From: Coturnix japonica
Taxonomy: Eukaryota > Chordata > Aves > Galliformes > Phasianidae
Reading direction: 5' to 3'
DNA: 64,000 bases
Assembly (NCBI RefSeq): GCF_001577835.2
Contig: NC_029519.1
Coordinates: 25,952,045 to 26,016,044 of the forward strand
Below are positions 1 to 12,600 of this stretch, piece by piece. Position 1 is the stretch's first letter. Each line of letters begins with the position of its first letter. The notes under the pieces are model-generated. The model was not told where the DNA came from and did no database searches. It saw only the letters and a program-made list of their open reading frames with translations. Both the position numbers and the translations under genes were made by a program.

Positions 1-1379
1 GAGACAGCAGTCATAATTAACATTCTACAAGTGAAACAGAGCAGATTACACTTCTACATTTATCTACAACACACATTCTTATAAACAGAGTAGTGGCTGG
101 AAGCGGGTCTGGTTTGATCAAGGCTTAGAATTTCCCTTCTCAAACGTGAGAGGTGTGGGCACACCCCGTACCTACACGGCACACACCGCCGCCGTGCAAT
201 TACCGGATCCCTGCGAACTATCGCTACACGGTGCCGCTCTCAGCTCCCCGAGTTTCCTTCCCCACGCGTAGCAAAGGAACACGGAGTCGCACCCGCGTTG
301 CCCCGTCGGTCCCCACAACTTCGGCACGGCAGCCCGCCCAGTCACAGGGATAAAGCCATCTCTCGAGCCGCCCGCAACCCGGCAGCGCTGCGGGGCCGGG
401 GACGAGGTGGGCACTGCCCGGGGCCGGCAGAGCGCTGGCAGCCCCACGGGCAAGCGGAACGGCCGTGCCCCCACTGCAGCGGCAGGAGAGAGACGAGTTG
501 TCAGCGGGCGGCTTCCCCGCTTCCTGCACGCGGACTCCCCCCGCCCCCGCTTTGTGTGGTCGCCGCTGCGCCCTGCCCCCGAGCGGCCGGGCCGGGCCCC
601 CGGGGAGAAGCCGGGAGGCGGCCGAGGGGAGGGAGGCGGCGGGGGCAGCGCGGAGCTTTTGTCTGCCGCCGGCGGAGCCACCCCCGCCCCCAGCGCGTCG
701 GAGCGGGCAGACAAAGCGGGGCCGCGGGGAGGGACGGGGGGAAGGAAGGTGCCGCCGCCGCCGGGGCGCCGGGAGCGGGGCTCGGCTCGGCCCGGGATGG
801 GCGAGGGAGGGTCCGCGGGAGGGACGTGCGGCGCTCGAAAGCCGCGCCGCCGCCTCCCTTTTTCTCCTCCCCTTTCTCCTCCCTCTCCTCCCCCCCGCCG
901 CCCATTGTGCGCCCGGCAGACAGCGAGCGGCCGACCGCCCCCGGGCAGCGCGGAGCGGTGCGGGGACGCGTCGGGACACACACGGCGGAAGGACCGCGCG
1001 GCCACCATCGGAGCTCTCCGTACGGCCGAGGGGGCCGCGGCCGGCAGCCCCGCTCCCCCCGCGCCGCCTCTTATTATTCATCATCGGTGCAGGCTGGGAG
1101 TGGGAAACTCCGCTTCCTACTCGCAGCCGCGCGCCGACCGGCTCAGCCTCCGCCCCCTCCGCTCCTCGCCGAGCTCCTTAAAACCCGAGCAAACTTTGGC
1201 AGCGCCCGAGCGCCGGCTGCCGCTCGCCCCGAGAGCCCCCGGCCCGCAGGCTGCCGGCCTCGCACCGTCCCCAAGCACGGCCCCGGTCCCGGCGGCGCGG
1301 TCCCCGTCCCCACCCCGTCGGGGGGACCGGGGAAAAAGTTTGTCCTCCCTCCGCGCCGCGCCCCCCGAGCGGCCCTTAC
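1..1379 (-). other. MAML3: Start of MAML3 intron 1
   Basis: This is intronic sequence just downstream of the exon 1 donor. It is very GC-rich from about 180 to 1379 and part of the promoter CpG island; the last 170 bases are ordinary AT-rich sequence. Long open frames on both strands here (for example 172-1008) have low-complexity Pro/Arg/Gly/Ala composition and come from stop-poor GC-rich DNA, not from a gene. Confidence 0.85.
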
Positions 1380-1748
1380 CATGATCAGCGTGTGGTTGCG
1401 CTGCTCGGTCGCGCCGGGCTCGGCATCCTGCGGCTGCTTGTTCGGCGGCGGCTGCTTGCCGCCCGCGCCCGTCTTCTTGGCCCGCTGCTCCAGCGTCCTC
1501 TGGTAGAGGCTCACGGTGTCCCTGCGCTCCAGCTCCAGCTGCTCCGCCTGCGCCTGCTGGTAGCGGCTCTCGCAGCTGACGTGGTGCCGCCGGCAGCCCT
1601 CGATGCGCTGCCGCAGCCGCTCCACCACCGTGCTGTGCTTGGGGACGCCGGCCGTGGCGGCGGCCCCGGCCCCGGCGAGCCCTCCGCCGAGGCCGGCGTT
1701 GATGCAGACGCCGCTGCCGTTGGCGGCCGGGGCCGCGAAATCCCCCAT
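1380..1748 (-). CDS. MAML3: MAML3 exon 1, coding part (mastermind-like transcriptional co-activator 3), N-terminal 123 residues
   Basis: Mastermind-like proteins bind the groove formed by the Notch intracellular domain and CSL/RBPJ on DNA, then recruit p300 and the CDK8 module in the nucleus. The exon encodes 123 residues starting MGDFAAPAANGSG. Residues about 36-96 carry the MAML N-terminal helix, with VPKHSTVVERLRQRIEGCRR, the HHVSCESRY block, then LELERRDTVSLYQRTLEQRA. MGDF plus this helix is the MAML3 version; MAML1 and MAML2 differ. The exon ends at NHTLIM, followed by a GTAAGG donor at 1379, which is the family's usual exon 1 boundary (phase 0). The start ATG lies at 1746-1748. From memory, the Gly/Ala/Ser linker before the helix is about 30 residues shorter than in human. 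All later exons lie beyond the left edge, so the gene is partial here. Confidence 0.96.
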
Positions 1749-2600
1749 GCCCGGCCCCGCGCGCGCCGCTCCGGAGGAACTCGGCGCGCCGCCCCCCGCG
1801 GGGTCCCGCTCACAGCCCCGCGGGGCGGGGGGGGCACCGGCATGTAGCGGAGAAGCGGCGGTCCCCGGCGAGCGCTGCTCCTCGCCCCCAGCCGATCCCC
1901 CTCGAGGAGCTCCAAAACATGAAGGAGGAGAAGAGCGGAGCGCAGCGGGGGGCGGGAGGGGGTGCGGCGAGCGGGGAAGGTGCCGGGGGTGACCGCCGGG
2001 AAGCGGCGCGACAACTGAACGGCGGCGGCGGCGGCCAACTCCGGGGCTCAGCGCGGCTCAGCGCGGCTCTTCGCCTCCCGCGGCTCCTCCGCGATCCGCG
2101 GCGCTCGGAGCGGCTCCGCGGGGCCGCCGGAGGTCGCTCCCGCAGCCCGCGCTCCCCATGGGTGAGGGGGACACGCGCCCCTCCGCACGCACACACACAC
2201 ACGCGCACGCGGGGACGGCACACGCACACGGGGGGACTCCGCACGCGCCCACGCTCGCACGCGCCGTGCACACGCCGCACACTCACTCGCGCGCCCCGGC
2301 ACCCAGGGGCGGGCGCGGCCGCTCGCTCATTGTACGTTCCTCCTAGAGAAAAGTTTGGGCGCTCGCAAAGTACTGGCGCGGCCGGGCCGCATGGCAACGG
2401 GAACCCGGCGGCACGGCTCGGCCCGAGGCCGGCCCGCACATGCACGAGCCGGGGCCGCGCCGGAGACAGCGGAGCCGCCGAGCCCGTGCGGAGCGCCGAG
2501 CTCGCACGGCCGGGCGCCGCGCTCCGCCGCCGCCACAATGATCGAGGACCCTCCTCCGCCTCCTCCTTCTCCTCCTCCCCTTCTCCTCCTCCTCCTCCCC
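1749..2600 (-). other. MAML3: Probable MAML3 5' leader with two upstream ORFs
   Basis: Upstream of the MAML3 start the minus strand has an ATG at 1918-1920 that opens a 36-codon frame ending at 1810. A second ATG at 1841-1843 opens a 110-codon frame that runs past the MAML3 ATG in another frame and stops at 1511. The second ATG has a T at -3 (poor context). The leader length is an inference; human MAML3 has a long 5'UTR. If transcription starts upstream of 1920, both ORFs are in the mRNA and could limit translation. Confidence 0.45.
2186..2297. repeat. CA/CG-rich simple sequence
   Basis: Runs of CACA and CACG alternate with CpG-rich spacers. This is alternating purine-pyrimidine sequence inside the CpG island, of the kind that can adopt Z-DNA. 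It lies in the probable MAML3 leader or promoter. Confidence 0.7.
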
Positions 2601-2603
2601 TCC
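2549..2603. repeat. (CTC)n polypyrimidine tract in the MAML3 promoter
   Basis: About 55 bases are almost purely C and T on the plus strand (CTCCTCC/TTCTCC units), broken by a G at 2557. On the MAML3 sense strand it is a GA-rich purine tract. Mirror symmetry gives triplex (H-DNA) potential. GAGA-type tracts are common near CpG-island promoters. Confidence 0.75.
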
Positions 2604-5600
2604 GTGCCAGCGGAGTGATACGGGGCGGCAGCGCTCGGCGCGCGGCGCGGCTCCCCGGCCGGGAGGCAGACCCGGGGACAAGGTGCAAAACCCGGCGCGG
2701 ACGCCGCCCAGCGGGAGCGGACGCGGTCAGGCCCCCCGGCTCGGCACGGCCGCCACCTGCCGCCCCGCTCCCCCTTATTCCCCCTCCTCGCCGTGCCCGG
2801 AGCGGTAGCCGCGCGCCGCGTTTCCCTCCGGTGTAAACGGCCGCATAAGGAACGGCGTGAAGCGAGCGGCTCTTGCGCGCCGGCCGCGGCCGAACTTCGG
2901 CGTTTGATGCGGCGGGCAGCGCTGCCGGGCTGCCTGCCCACGGACAGCAGCGGCTGGAGCGCTCGGCACACGCACGGCTCTCGCGTTCTAAGTGTTAGCT
3001 GGTGTTTGCCAACTCCTTGTTTCACAGAGACGCGTGAAGCCGAGCCCCGTCTCTCGGGGACACCCCTCCTCTGCAACGCGCCGCTGGGAACGGGGACAAG
3101 TGGGAACTCAGGCACCGGGCGTGGGAGCCTGAGTCGTCCCCGATTGTGCCGGGGCACGCTGGCACGGAGCTCGGCTTCGGAATTCCCGACAGCGGCGAAG
3201 AGCCGCCTTTGTCTCCTGGAACCGCTCGGCAGCCTCAAAGTTGGCTTTTATCGCGTTCCTATTGCGACAACTCCCGGCCACGAGCGGACTAAATCCTCAC
3301 CGGCGCTCAAACGACACCGATCGGCAACGAGCGCCTCGCGAGGAGCGTCCTCCCTCTCCCCCCGAACTCTGCCGGGCAGCGGCCGAGGAGCGGAGCTGAG
3401 CCCCGCCGCTCCGGAGCGCCCCGCAGTGCCCCCTGCAGCCCGCTGCGCGACGAGCACGGGCGCCCCGTGAAGCGGGGACTCAAGGGGAAAGCCCTGTCCC
3501 ACTCCCGGCTCCTCGCGGTGCCGCCGCTCGGTGCTCAGCGCACAGAGCGGGTGAGCGGAGCCGCATAGTTTTGCGGTACCCGGAGTTCAGTGCTGGAAGC
3601 TGAGTGGCAATCGTAACATAGAATAACCATGAGGTTTCACCGTTTGTTTTTGGGTCCCTTTCATCTAAGGATGAGGTTCCTGAAATGCTACAGCCGAAAT
3701 CTGCTGTTTGGGGAATGATTTAAATTCAGTTTTTGCAAAGGGCCGAGGGATATCTGGGGCGCTCACTGGTGGCCGCAGTGGAACACTGATGCCTACCGGC
3801 ATCGGTTGGCAGGGCACTAATTGAGGGTTACGGGAGATGATTGCCTGGTAAAGGCTCTATTCAGTCAGTTACGATTCTGAAAAATTACAAAGCATGGGCC
3901 TGATCTGTGAAAAGAGACGCAATATGAATATACAGCATACGTTCTCGAGATGATTATCATGACAGAGATCTGTCTAATTAGGAAGAATCTATTTTAATGC
4001 TAAGAAATGAAAGAGCCCAGCTGGGAGAGGAATTCAGAGGAAGATGCGGCAACATGACTGCTAAGCTGACAGCAAATGCAGCCTAAGCATCTTCCAATGA
4101 CAGCTTCTAAAAAAATCATCTCAACGTTTAATCAATAGCGGCTTCGGAACAAGTAAAGCCCCACAGATAACCCAGCTAGTCATAGCAGTGGGAGGAGCTC
4201 CATAAATAACATAGAAAATATGTATTTGCAGAGCAACACACTGACACCACTTCCCCTTTGTCAGCCTAGTTGTGGGCTATCTAGTAGATGGGCAACGTTA
4301 AAAGTACCCTGAGGATAAAGCTGATCCCTGCTGTGCCAGAAATGCCAGTGTTCTCACATGGGTTGCAAACTGTTGCTTTGGGGCAGCAAGTTTGAAACCA
4401 CCGTAGGCAGCACAGTGACCTTCAGAGCGGCTGCCTGGGTAGAAACTTTGCTGAGTGCTCCTACCATGATTAGTTAGTGTGTAAGTCAATGGATGCCATG
4501 GTGACATTGGTATCTGCTGCAAGGCCAGCCTAGCATCAACAGCTTGGCATGCCCAATGAGTATAACAACTTTGGAAGCCAGATAACAGACGGCTTTTGGG
4601 TATGGATTAAACTTTCTTAGACCATAAAAAGCACTTCAAACATTTCTGCTGAAGTTTCTCTAGGATACAGTGAGCAAATCAGATGTACTTCACTTACTAC
4701 AGTAGCTATTTAAGTGCACATTGCCTAATACAACTGTAGTCTGAAGAGAATAATAATGTCATCTCCAGAGTAGTTTAAAAAAAAAAGCCATGTAATTGAG
4801 GGCTGATTAAAAACAAAACCCCAAAACCTCCATGAATGCATCAGTGAAATCCAAGTGCAGCGTGGCAGCATGGCTAACATTCTCAGGACAGCTGGGGCCG
4901 GAGCTGCAGGAATCCTTCCAGCAGTGAACTGAGGCTGGAGCAAAAGAAGTAGCTCTAAATAGTTAAAGAAAAGTCATCGAGGTTGAAAAGGAACAGGAGA
5001 GCAAAACAATGAGGGGGGAAGGGGAAGCAACAAGGAAAATCAGAAAGCTGGTTAAAATTGCAGAAGTTGGGGCTCTGAGGCAGACTGCAGGAAGTGATCG
5101 CCATGGAAATACACAACACTCTCAGAACTCTGTGCACATCAGTACAATGCAATTCAAGTGGTAGAACATGGAGAATCCAAGTCAGACTTTGAACCAAGTC
5201 TTTCCAGTTGTGAACACCACTGAACCACCACTTCAGCAAGGCATTAGAGTGGGACCATCACATAGACTGAGATACACATGCCTAAGCATTCCACTAAATC
5301 AAGGCACAAAAAGCATGGGGAAAGGATGCAAAATGCAGACTCATATTGTCCTGTTATGATTACAGACAGGTCACAAGAATGAAAAAAGAACTTCGTAGGT
5401 GGCCCCACCAGCCAAGGAAAAAATGCCCATCACAGCAAAGCTTCTGCACGTGCTTTAGGTGTAGAGAAATCTGAACGAGGTTCCAGACTGTAAACGCCTC
5501 TAAATCCACAAAGTTAATCAGTGCTACCAGACCTCCCCAACGCTTTGAGAAGGCAGAGCTTAACACTGATATGGTACTGTAGGCTCAGCAGACAGCTGCA

Positions 5601-8059
5601 CACAAAATGCAGGAGAGAAATTTTCTCTTAACGTTCTAGTCCAAGTTCAAAAACTGTTTTCTATTTATATTGAGGGTAATAATCATATAAAAGAATATAA
5701 TCTGTAGGTCTGTGCTTCAAACACGTGAACAGAAATAGCAAGTGCTGAGTTCTGTTTGTTCTTTGCACATAGTGGGCAGCTCAAAGACTTTCATTCATCA
5801 TTAGCAACAAAGCTAAACAGATGCATACCAAGTTTTAAGGGGCAGTTCATCCCTTCTGCACCTATTCCTCCCCAAAGCACTTGGGCAGCTACTCTACATG
5901 CAATCCATGCAGAAATTGAAACAGCTGTTAAAGTGGCAGAATCTACATGGAGTGACATTGTTAGAGGGATGTTACTGAAACACATCCTAGGTTAGGAAGC
6001 AAAACTAAGGTAAATAACCCAGATAAGTCACAGTGTACCTTTCCTTTATTATGAGCATCTGGTTTCAGAGGTTACAGCTGTAGATGCCCGTGGAAACAGA
6101 GAGTTGAGAGTGTGAAGGGTGGCAAGGATCCCAGGTCAGTAACTGGGATAGAAAGGAGGAAAGCAGGGAGTAAGAGAGAAGAAAGGACACAAGGAAAATC
6201 CCCCATGAGATGCTGGGGGGGGGTTCCTCATGGCTTACAGCATAAGTATACATGGAGGAACTCAAGCTTATTTAGCCATTCTTATACTGAGTACCCCACT
6301 CCTTACTAAAGGCCGTCCATTTCCATTTAGCTTGAATTAGCAGGGCAGCAAACAGAAAATCCTTCATCAATAAAAACAAATCCCAGCTTTATTGATGGGG
6401 AAGCAGCTGGGGGAATTTATTTATTTTTTTTCTGCCAGGCATTTGCTGTTAACTGCCAGCTATTTACAAGCATTTCAGAGTGAATACAATCACTTGGAAT
6501 CTTCTGAGACAGAGAGTCCGAACCTAAGGAGCACTACTGTTCATCCTTTTCCATGCGGGAGACTTATGATGGTCCTGCAATCCTTGGTATAGCCAATCAA
6601 ATATCCTGTTGAAACAAAGGTTTTATGAAAACAGAGAAACAAAACAAAAGGCCATTTTCCACAATGTTTTCTAAGATTCATGTAAGTTCACTCTCCAAGC
6701 AAGAGACACACTTTATATTCCCCCTCATCCTAAAGTGCCAACTACTATTGCCATTGTCTCTCTGAGACGGCTACAGTTTCCAATTGACCAACATACATGT
6801 ATTTAGCAAACATAAAACTTGTATTAAAAGCATGTCACGGAGGTTCAAGTTTTGCAGTCAACGAGCTTAAAACCACCAAAATCAAAGAGTTTGTGCAATC
6901 TTTATTTGGCTTCCTTGTGTAATTCATTGCATGATGAAGTCTTCAAATACACCCTCACAAACTATTTTTCCACAGGATGTTTGCTTCGTTCTGTACACAG
7001 AATTGTCAGTGCTCACCAGTGAACAGCTATTTAATACATTTTTTTCCTTTTTGTTTTGCATATGACCTCACATCTATTTACTAATTCAAACCCCCGTTCC
7101 TAGACATTTGTTCCCCGAGACTGACCACCACTATGACTCCTGAGTGCTTCACATACCAATAAGCTGTTTTTCCACAGCTCATGGCAAGTGAGAGGATAGT
7201 GCTCTCACTCACATTAGAAACTAGGAACTGAAACAAAGAAACCAAGCTTAAATCTTTTGCTAAAATGCCTAATTTGAGCTGTGTTGTTTTGTTTTTTTCT
7301 TCAAGTTGTATTTTAGACAACTTAAAGCACACCAGGTATCATGAGACCAGCCCTCATCAATTGAGCAGGATTTGCAGGTGCCCAGCATTTCCGTTAATCA
7401 AAAGCCCTTTCCAAGTCAGATACCTAGAAATTGAGGAACAGAATTAGTGATCGCTGGCAAGAAGAGGAGCTTAAGTGAAATGAATGAAACCACTTAAGAC
7501 AGTTCAGACATTTAATCTCAAGCACACACAGTTCAGTAAATTTACTGGCAAAACCAGCATTTATATATGCCACAGCAAACAACAAAGAAGAAATAAAATA
7601 TTACATGCTGGTTTTCAGTCATCTTTTAAAACAACAACAAAACCAAACACTTTTTTGTCCCTCTCTTTCTGAAGACACCCCTTTCAACCAGCCTTTTCTG
7701 AAGTAAAGTCAAAGCATGTTGTGTTTAGAAAGCATGCTTTCTGATTCCCCAAGGCCAAAAAATGCTGAGGAGATAAGACATTAAAATAACATGAAAATCC
7801 CTAAAAGGATCCTATTTGTGCTTGGTCATAGTAACCAAAGTACAATAAACTACTAGCTCCACTGAAAATCAACCCCGCTGCCAGGCTATTTCCAGAGTCA
7901 CTAAAGTCACTAGACAACATTCATCAGAAATCTAGGACGCCTCTCATCTTAGCTCAGACTTGCAGTTAACTAATGGTTTACAGCAAACAACAGCTGATTA
8001 GATTCCAGTTAGACAGGAAAAAAAAATCCTTCTCATAGTATGAATAGTGAGACTTTAAA

Positions 8060-8245
8060 TAGATTGCTTACGGAGGCTGCTGCGTCTCCATCATTGAAAG
8101 CTGTAGGAACAGGATAGACAAATTTGTCTGTAAAGACATGAAAGTAATTGATTTTGCTTACCATGGAACAGGGGGATGGATTGGTTCACTCCTTAAGGTC
8201 CCTTCCAGCCATAACTTGCCATAACATTATGATTACTTAGGGAGT
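8060..8245 (+). repeat. Degraded CR1 LINE 3' end
   Basis: The block follows the order of a CR1 3' end: a TCTCCATCATTGAAAGCT segment, a region matching the usual GACTGGATAAAGCCC zone, then TTAAGGTCCCTTCCAGCC and an ATTATGATTA tail. Divergence is high, so it is an old copy. It has no coding capacity. Confidence 0.55.
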
Positions 8246-8319
8246 TTGAAAGTTACAAATGTATTTAAGCAGTTAATAACTTCATTTATTTAACCTTGAC
8301 TTTGGTGTAAGAAGGTTAC

Positions 8320-8530
8320 GTACAGACTTCGATGTTGGATCAGACCATGGGTCCATCTATCACAGAACTCTGAGAGCAAAAGCAAGGACAGGGTAAACAT
8401 CCTCACGGCCACCCAGCCTTCAACCATTGTCAGGTTAGGTTATGTGATTATCTAGTTAGTACACTACACAGCATCTCTTCCAAGGATTTACTCCTTGCAT
8501 CCCCATAAACTTGAAGTGTAACACCACTAG
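8320..8530. repeat. Possible ancient interspersed repeat
   Basis: The phrase TTGGATCAGACCATGGGTCC with the following 180 bases resembles a dispersed amniote element that I have met in bird and turtle DNA, but I cannot name the family. No ends or target duplications are visible. Confidence 0.3.
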
Positions 8531-8739
8531 TCCACACAGGTTGCCTGAAGAAATAGTTCCTTCAGTTTCTTCTGAATAAAGCCCTTAACAGCCTTTTTTT
8601 TTGGTACGCATTATTCTTGTATTAGGAGAGAAGGTGAAAAGCCAACCCCATTCCTCTGCTCTGTAGACCACTCAGTTCTACACATACCTTCATACATTTC
8701 CTCACTCATATCTTTCCAGAGTTTCAACTATTCTGTGTA

Positions 8740-9320
8740 TGAAGTTCCTCGTATGTTGAATGGAAGTCACAGTATGTGAGTAAACATCACTGCTATCTCA
8801 AGAATATTTATTAGTTCTAGCATGCCTTTTCCAAGGCAGAACTGCACGCAGTATTCAAGTTCTGTCAAAAGCATTTTGGAAATCCAGGTTGACTGCATCA
8901 TTTAGATGGTGTTTTCATCCACATGTCTATGACCCTGAAAAGGGCCCTAGTGGGAGAATTTCCCCAATTTATTCCACAAAGAACAAGGGTAAAAAGAGTT
9001 CAGGTTCTTTCTAGTGGCTTTGTCCTCCCTGAGGGTTAACTTTATATCCTTATCATATGCAGACTCACTGACAGTGTTTTTTACTTCCTGATGTGTGGGA
9101 AGAAGCATATTGAACTATTTGTAATTATCTTATTAAGTTAGGTATCCATCTCGCTTGTGTTCTGCCTACTAATATCTTTAATACTACATCTGTCAGTGTT
9201 TATGATCATTTAACTTTTCAACGTTTAAGTATGTTTTTGTGTTTTAGAATTACTCTCCTTTCTGAAAGCCTCTCTGCTGATCAGCCACGACCCCTTCAGT
9301 TTACTCTCAGGAATGTCCAA
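8740..9320 (-). repeat. Possible old CR1/L2-like LINE fragment, antisense
   Basis: Phrases such as CTGCACGCAGTATTCAAG and AATCCAGGTTGACTGCATC resemble the antisense reverse-transcriptase region of old CR1-type LINEs. The match is patchy and strongly diverged, so the limits are approximate. Confidence 0.3.
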
Positions 9321-9544
9321 TAAACGATGCACATAAGCACTGTGCTTCCTGCTTGGCATTCTGTAGTCTTCATGACCACTCTACAGATGTCTTGGATGTC
9401 ACTCTTTATTTCTTCTTGGTAAGTTTTGTCATATTGAAATGAATACAACAGTGGTGGATATTTTGGCCTCTACAGCTCTTCAAAAATATTGAATGGAAGA
9501 CTGCTGCGGCCATTCCTAAAGAGCAGCATTAAAGTTCAGCAGGA

Positions 9545-9600
9545 TATATACACATGTATATATACATACCTAAATATGTGTATGTATGTATTCATTATAT
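9545..9600. repeat. TA/TG-rich simple repeat
   Basis: Irregular TATATACA, TGTATATATACATA and TGTATGTATGTA units form an imperfect AT-rich microsatellite. Confidence 0.7.
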
Positions 9601-12600
9601 GTAACAGTGCAAATTGAATACATAACAGATGTAGCTGGTAAAATAGGAAGCAACTACAGAAGAACTTCTGGTTCTTCTGAGATCTTGTTTCAGAGTTTGC
9701 CAGAAACATACACCGAAGATAATTAGTATTTATTACTTGCAGCTCTCAAACCCTTCTATGCATTATTACTGTTGAGAAAATATGAGCCACAGAACAATGA
9801 AGTAACAAAGAAAAGATAGTACCTATGATTCTTCATTTCACTCTGCTACCTCTACAGTCATCTTCACCTACCAGGAACTAGTAAGTTTGCAGACTACTGA
9901 AAGCATTGCTTACAAATCATGCTATTATAATTACAGTTGACTTTATGATAGTAAATGTGCTCAAGTGGGGTGTTTGCATCCCTATTTTCATTCCATATTT
10001 TGTCTAAATATAACAAATAATTGTGTTGTAGCAGTATAATAGCACAGTTTTCATGTAGTACATATTTTAAGATAACTTAAGTCGCTTCGGCCTGGTTTAC
10101 ATTTCTTATCTCAGCAAGGTACTCTGATCAGGTAAAGTAATGCAGACACAAAACCTGGGATTGTCATGATTCATGTGGTAAATATCCTACAGAAATCTAG
10201 CACTTCTGACCAAGAATACCAAAGCAATCTCTTTGCATACACAGTCTAGTAAAAACACCTCTAAATGAATAACAGCATTTTTAACTTTTCCATGGCATAA
10301 CATGGAAAAATATCATGTGCACAGATATTTTTTCTTTACCTCTTCTTTGTCCTACGAGACACACAGTCATTCCCTTCCCACTTCACCTATCTATACTTGC
10401 TGATTCACATTTCTTCTATCAATTTGTTACCCATATATAACTTAGGAAAAGAGTGTTTTACATTTGCATGTCTCATTCACAGGGAGATAATGTTAGTATG
10501 GTCAGTTTGCATAGTGATCTACACTGTCCTTGAGTCTCCACTGTTTTTTCACAATAACTGGCATATTGCCTCTTGGTCAGCACACTAATTGATCACTGTT
10601 TAAGTTTAGGGGTAGAGTTACTTGTCTCACTAACCAAACAATTTGTATTTTCAACATACACAAATGATAGCATATAGAAAGGTAGCATTCTTTCATTACA
10701 GTTTTGTTTTTTATTTTATTTTGCTTTAATTTACATATAAAAAGTCTGCATCACTTTGTGACTAAATAAACAGTCCAGTAGAATCTATACAACTATACTT
10801 GGTTATTACTTCATGGTCCTTTAGAACCATTCTATAACAGTGACACTGAGAACCCAAAACCTGGATGTGCAGTTTCCCCATTATTCTGTATTGTGGCTGT
10901 CATCTCTCCCACACTGCCTGGTAGAGTAACTTAATTAGAATTTCATCTCCAAGACACTGTAACAGTAGAAGTTTGGTATTCTACCAATATTTAAAATTCC
11001 CTTACAGTCATTGCTAATTTACTGACTCTTTGCTCTGCTGAATCAGCACCTCTTGAAAGCAATGTCTCCCCTTAATCACTGAGAGAAAGCAGTGCTTCTG
11101 CAAGGGCAGATCCAGCAGAGAACAGGATTATGGTAGACTGACAGCAGCTGCATCACCTCCTATGCAATCATTTTAAAATTATCTAAAATCACTAACCTTT
11201 CACAAGGTTCAATTCTCTGTTTAGCCACGCATGACAATGAGTTCAGCAATCCTGTTTCAGCCTCCACAGAATCACTCACGTGATTTGCCCTGATTGGCAG
11301 ATTTTGCTGTGGAGAAAGAATAAATACAAATTAAAAAATTAAAGCGGGTTTCTGTCAGGTCAGAATATCAAACATCAATAAATATAACTCTCAGAATCAC
11401 AGAAAGCAAACTCAGATTTGAAAGTTCGAACCTCTGTGCAAATCTCACATGGGCAGAATCCAAAATGGATCAGAAGGCAGACTCTGCTTCAAGCACAATG
11501 TAAAGGAGCACTCAGCAACACTGTCCTATGAATGAGATGGCGGCACACCAATGGACCACTCCAGAACTCTACATCTCAGAATGCATGGTGTCACCCCAGC
11601 CACAGAAGGTGATGCCAGTACTGCTCAAAGGGGTACAACAGGATGCTTTCCATCTGAAGTATGCCCTGCATCGTGCACACTTATGCATAACACCTGCTAC
11701 AAAGGAATGTAAATCCTAACTGTAGCCCTATGTGTGTAACATAAGTACTGCAAAACTTGCTTATACCTGTCACTGACTGCTCTGTGTAAACTAAAAAGCT
11801 TCAGTGTAGAAAAAGAGAAACACAGGAAATTGATTAGTTTAACCTAAACATTAACTCCAATCCTTTCTATAAGATTGAATTGTCTTGCTTTAATAAATGC
11901 ACATCTACAGCAGATATTAACAAAGGTGAAGCCTGAAACACCCACCACCTCCGCAGCTCTTCAGGTTGTATTTAGCACTCCACAGCTACATTAGGAACCC
12001 TGCAAATAAAACTCTAGCCAAGGCTCCCATCTTTGTGATTTCAGCAAGGAAACCATTTCTGTTCCAAACAAATCAGTGGCAAAACCTTGCCTGAAATCCT
12101 GCCAGGCTCACAGCATAAATCAACCTGTTGCATACTAAATGTAACACGCAGCAACTTGCTACCTTGTGTAATGGCACTCTGCATTTAAATCACAGACACA
12201 GGTACCCTGAGCTGTGATTTGTATTCAGTTGTAGAAGAAAAATTAATAATTCTTTTCAATTATCTTGGGTATGTCATCCATATCCCAGGGTACGGATCCA
12301 GGCTGGTGTTGGTGTGAGTTTTCCTCTCTGGTTCTTGGACAATGCTGTGTGCTTTGGAGCAAAATAGTGCCTCCGCCATCAGGGACAAAATACCCTGCCA
12401 TACCCCTGCGCTGTAACATAAAAACTGCCTTTCAGTCCATTTCTCATTTCCCTCAATACTACATTTAGAACTCTCATTTAACAACAGAACAATAAACAAA
12501 GCGAAATAATGACAGCAAATCCTAATTTCATCCTTTGGCTAAATCTGCCAGGCACATCAGACCTGATCCACTACAGGCTTATTTTAAAACTGGGTGGCTG

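Larger units (their letters stand above)
170..3590. promoter_or_regulatory. MAML3: CpG island / MAML3 promoter region
   Basis: Dense CpG and GC-box-like sequence begins near 170 and fades at about 3590, where the AT-rich background with CpG depletion resumes. It covers MAML3 exon 1 and its leader, and therefore should contain the MAML3 core promoter. I see no convincing TATA box at a matching distance, which fits a dispersed CpG-island promoter. The transcription start cannot be fixed from the sequence alone. It probably lies in the 2-2.7 kb part, upstream of the start codon on the minus strand. Confidence 0.85.

Noticed and set aside
172-1506. Several long open frames (200-400 codons) on both strands in the MAML3 CpG island
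   Set aside because: Composition is Pro/Arg/Gly/Ala low-complexity in all frames and results from GC-rich, stop-poor DNA. None shows a domain, and the only real exon there is MAML3 exon 1.
1810-3502. Long frames on both strands from 1.8 to 3.5 kb
   Set aside because: Same CpG-island effect; no splice-linked homology. Two ATG-initiated uORFs within the MAML3 leader are reported separately as possible regulatory ORFs only.
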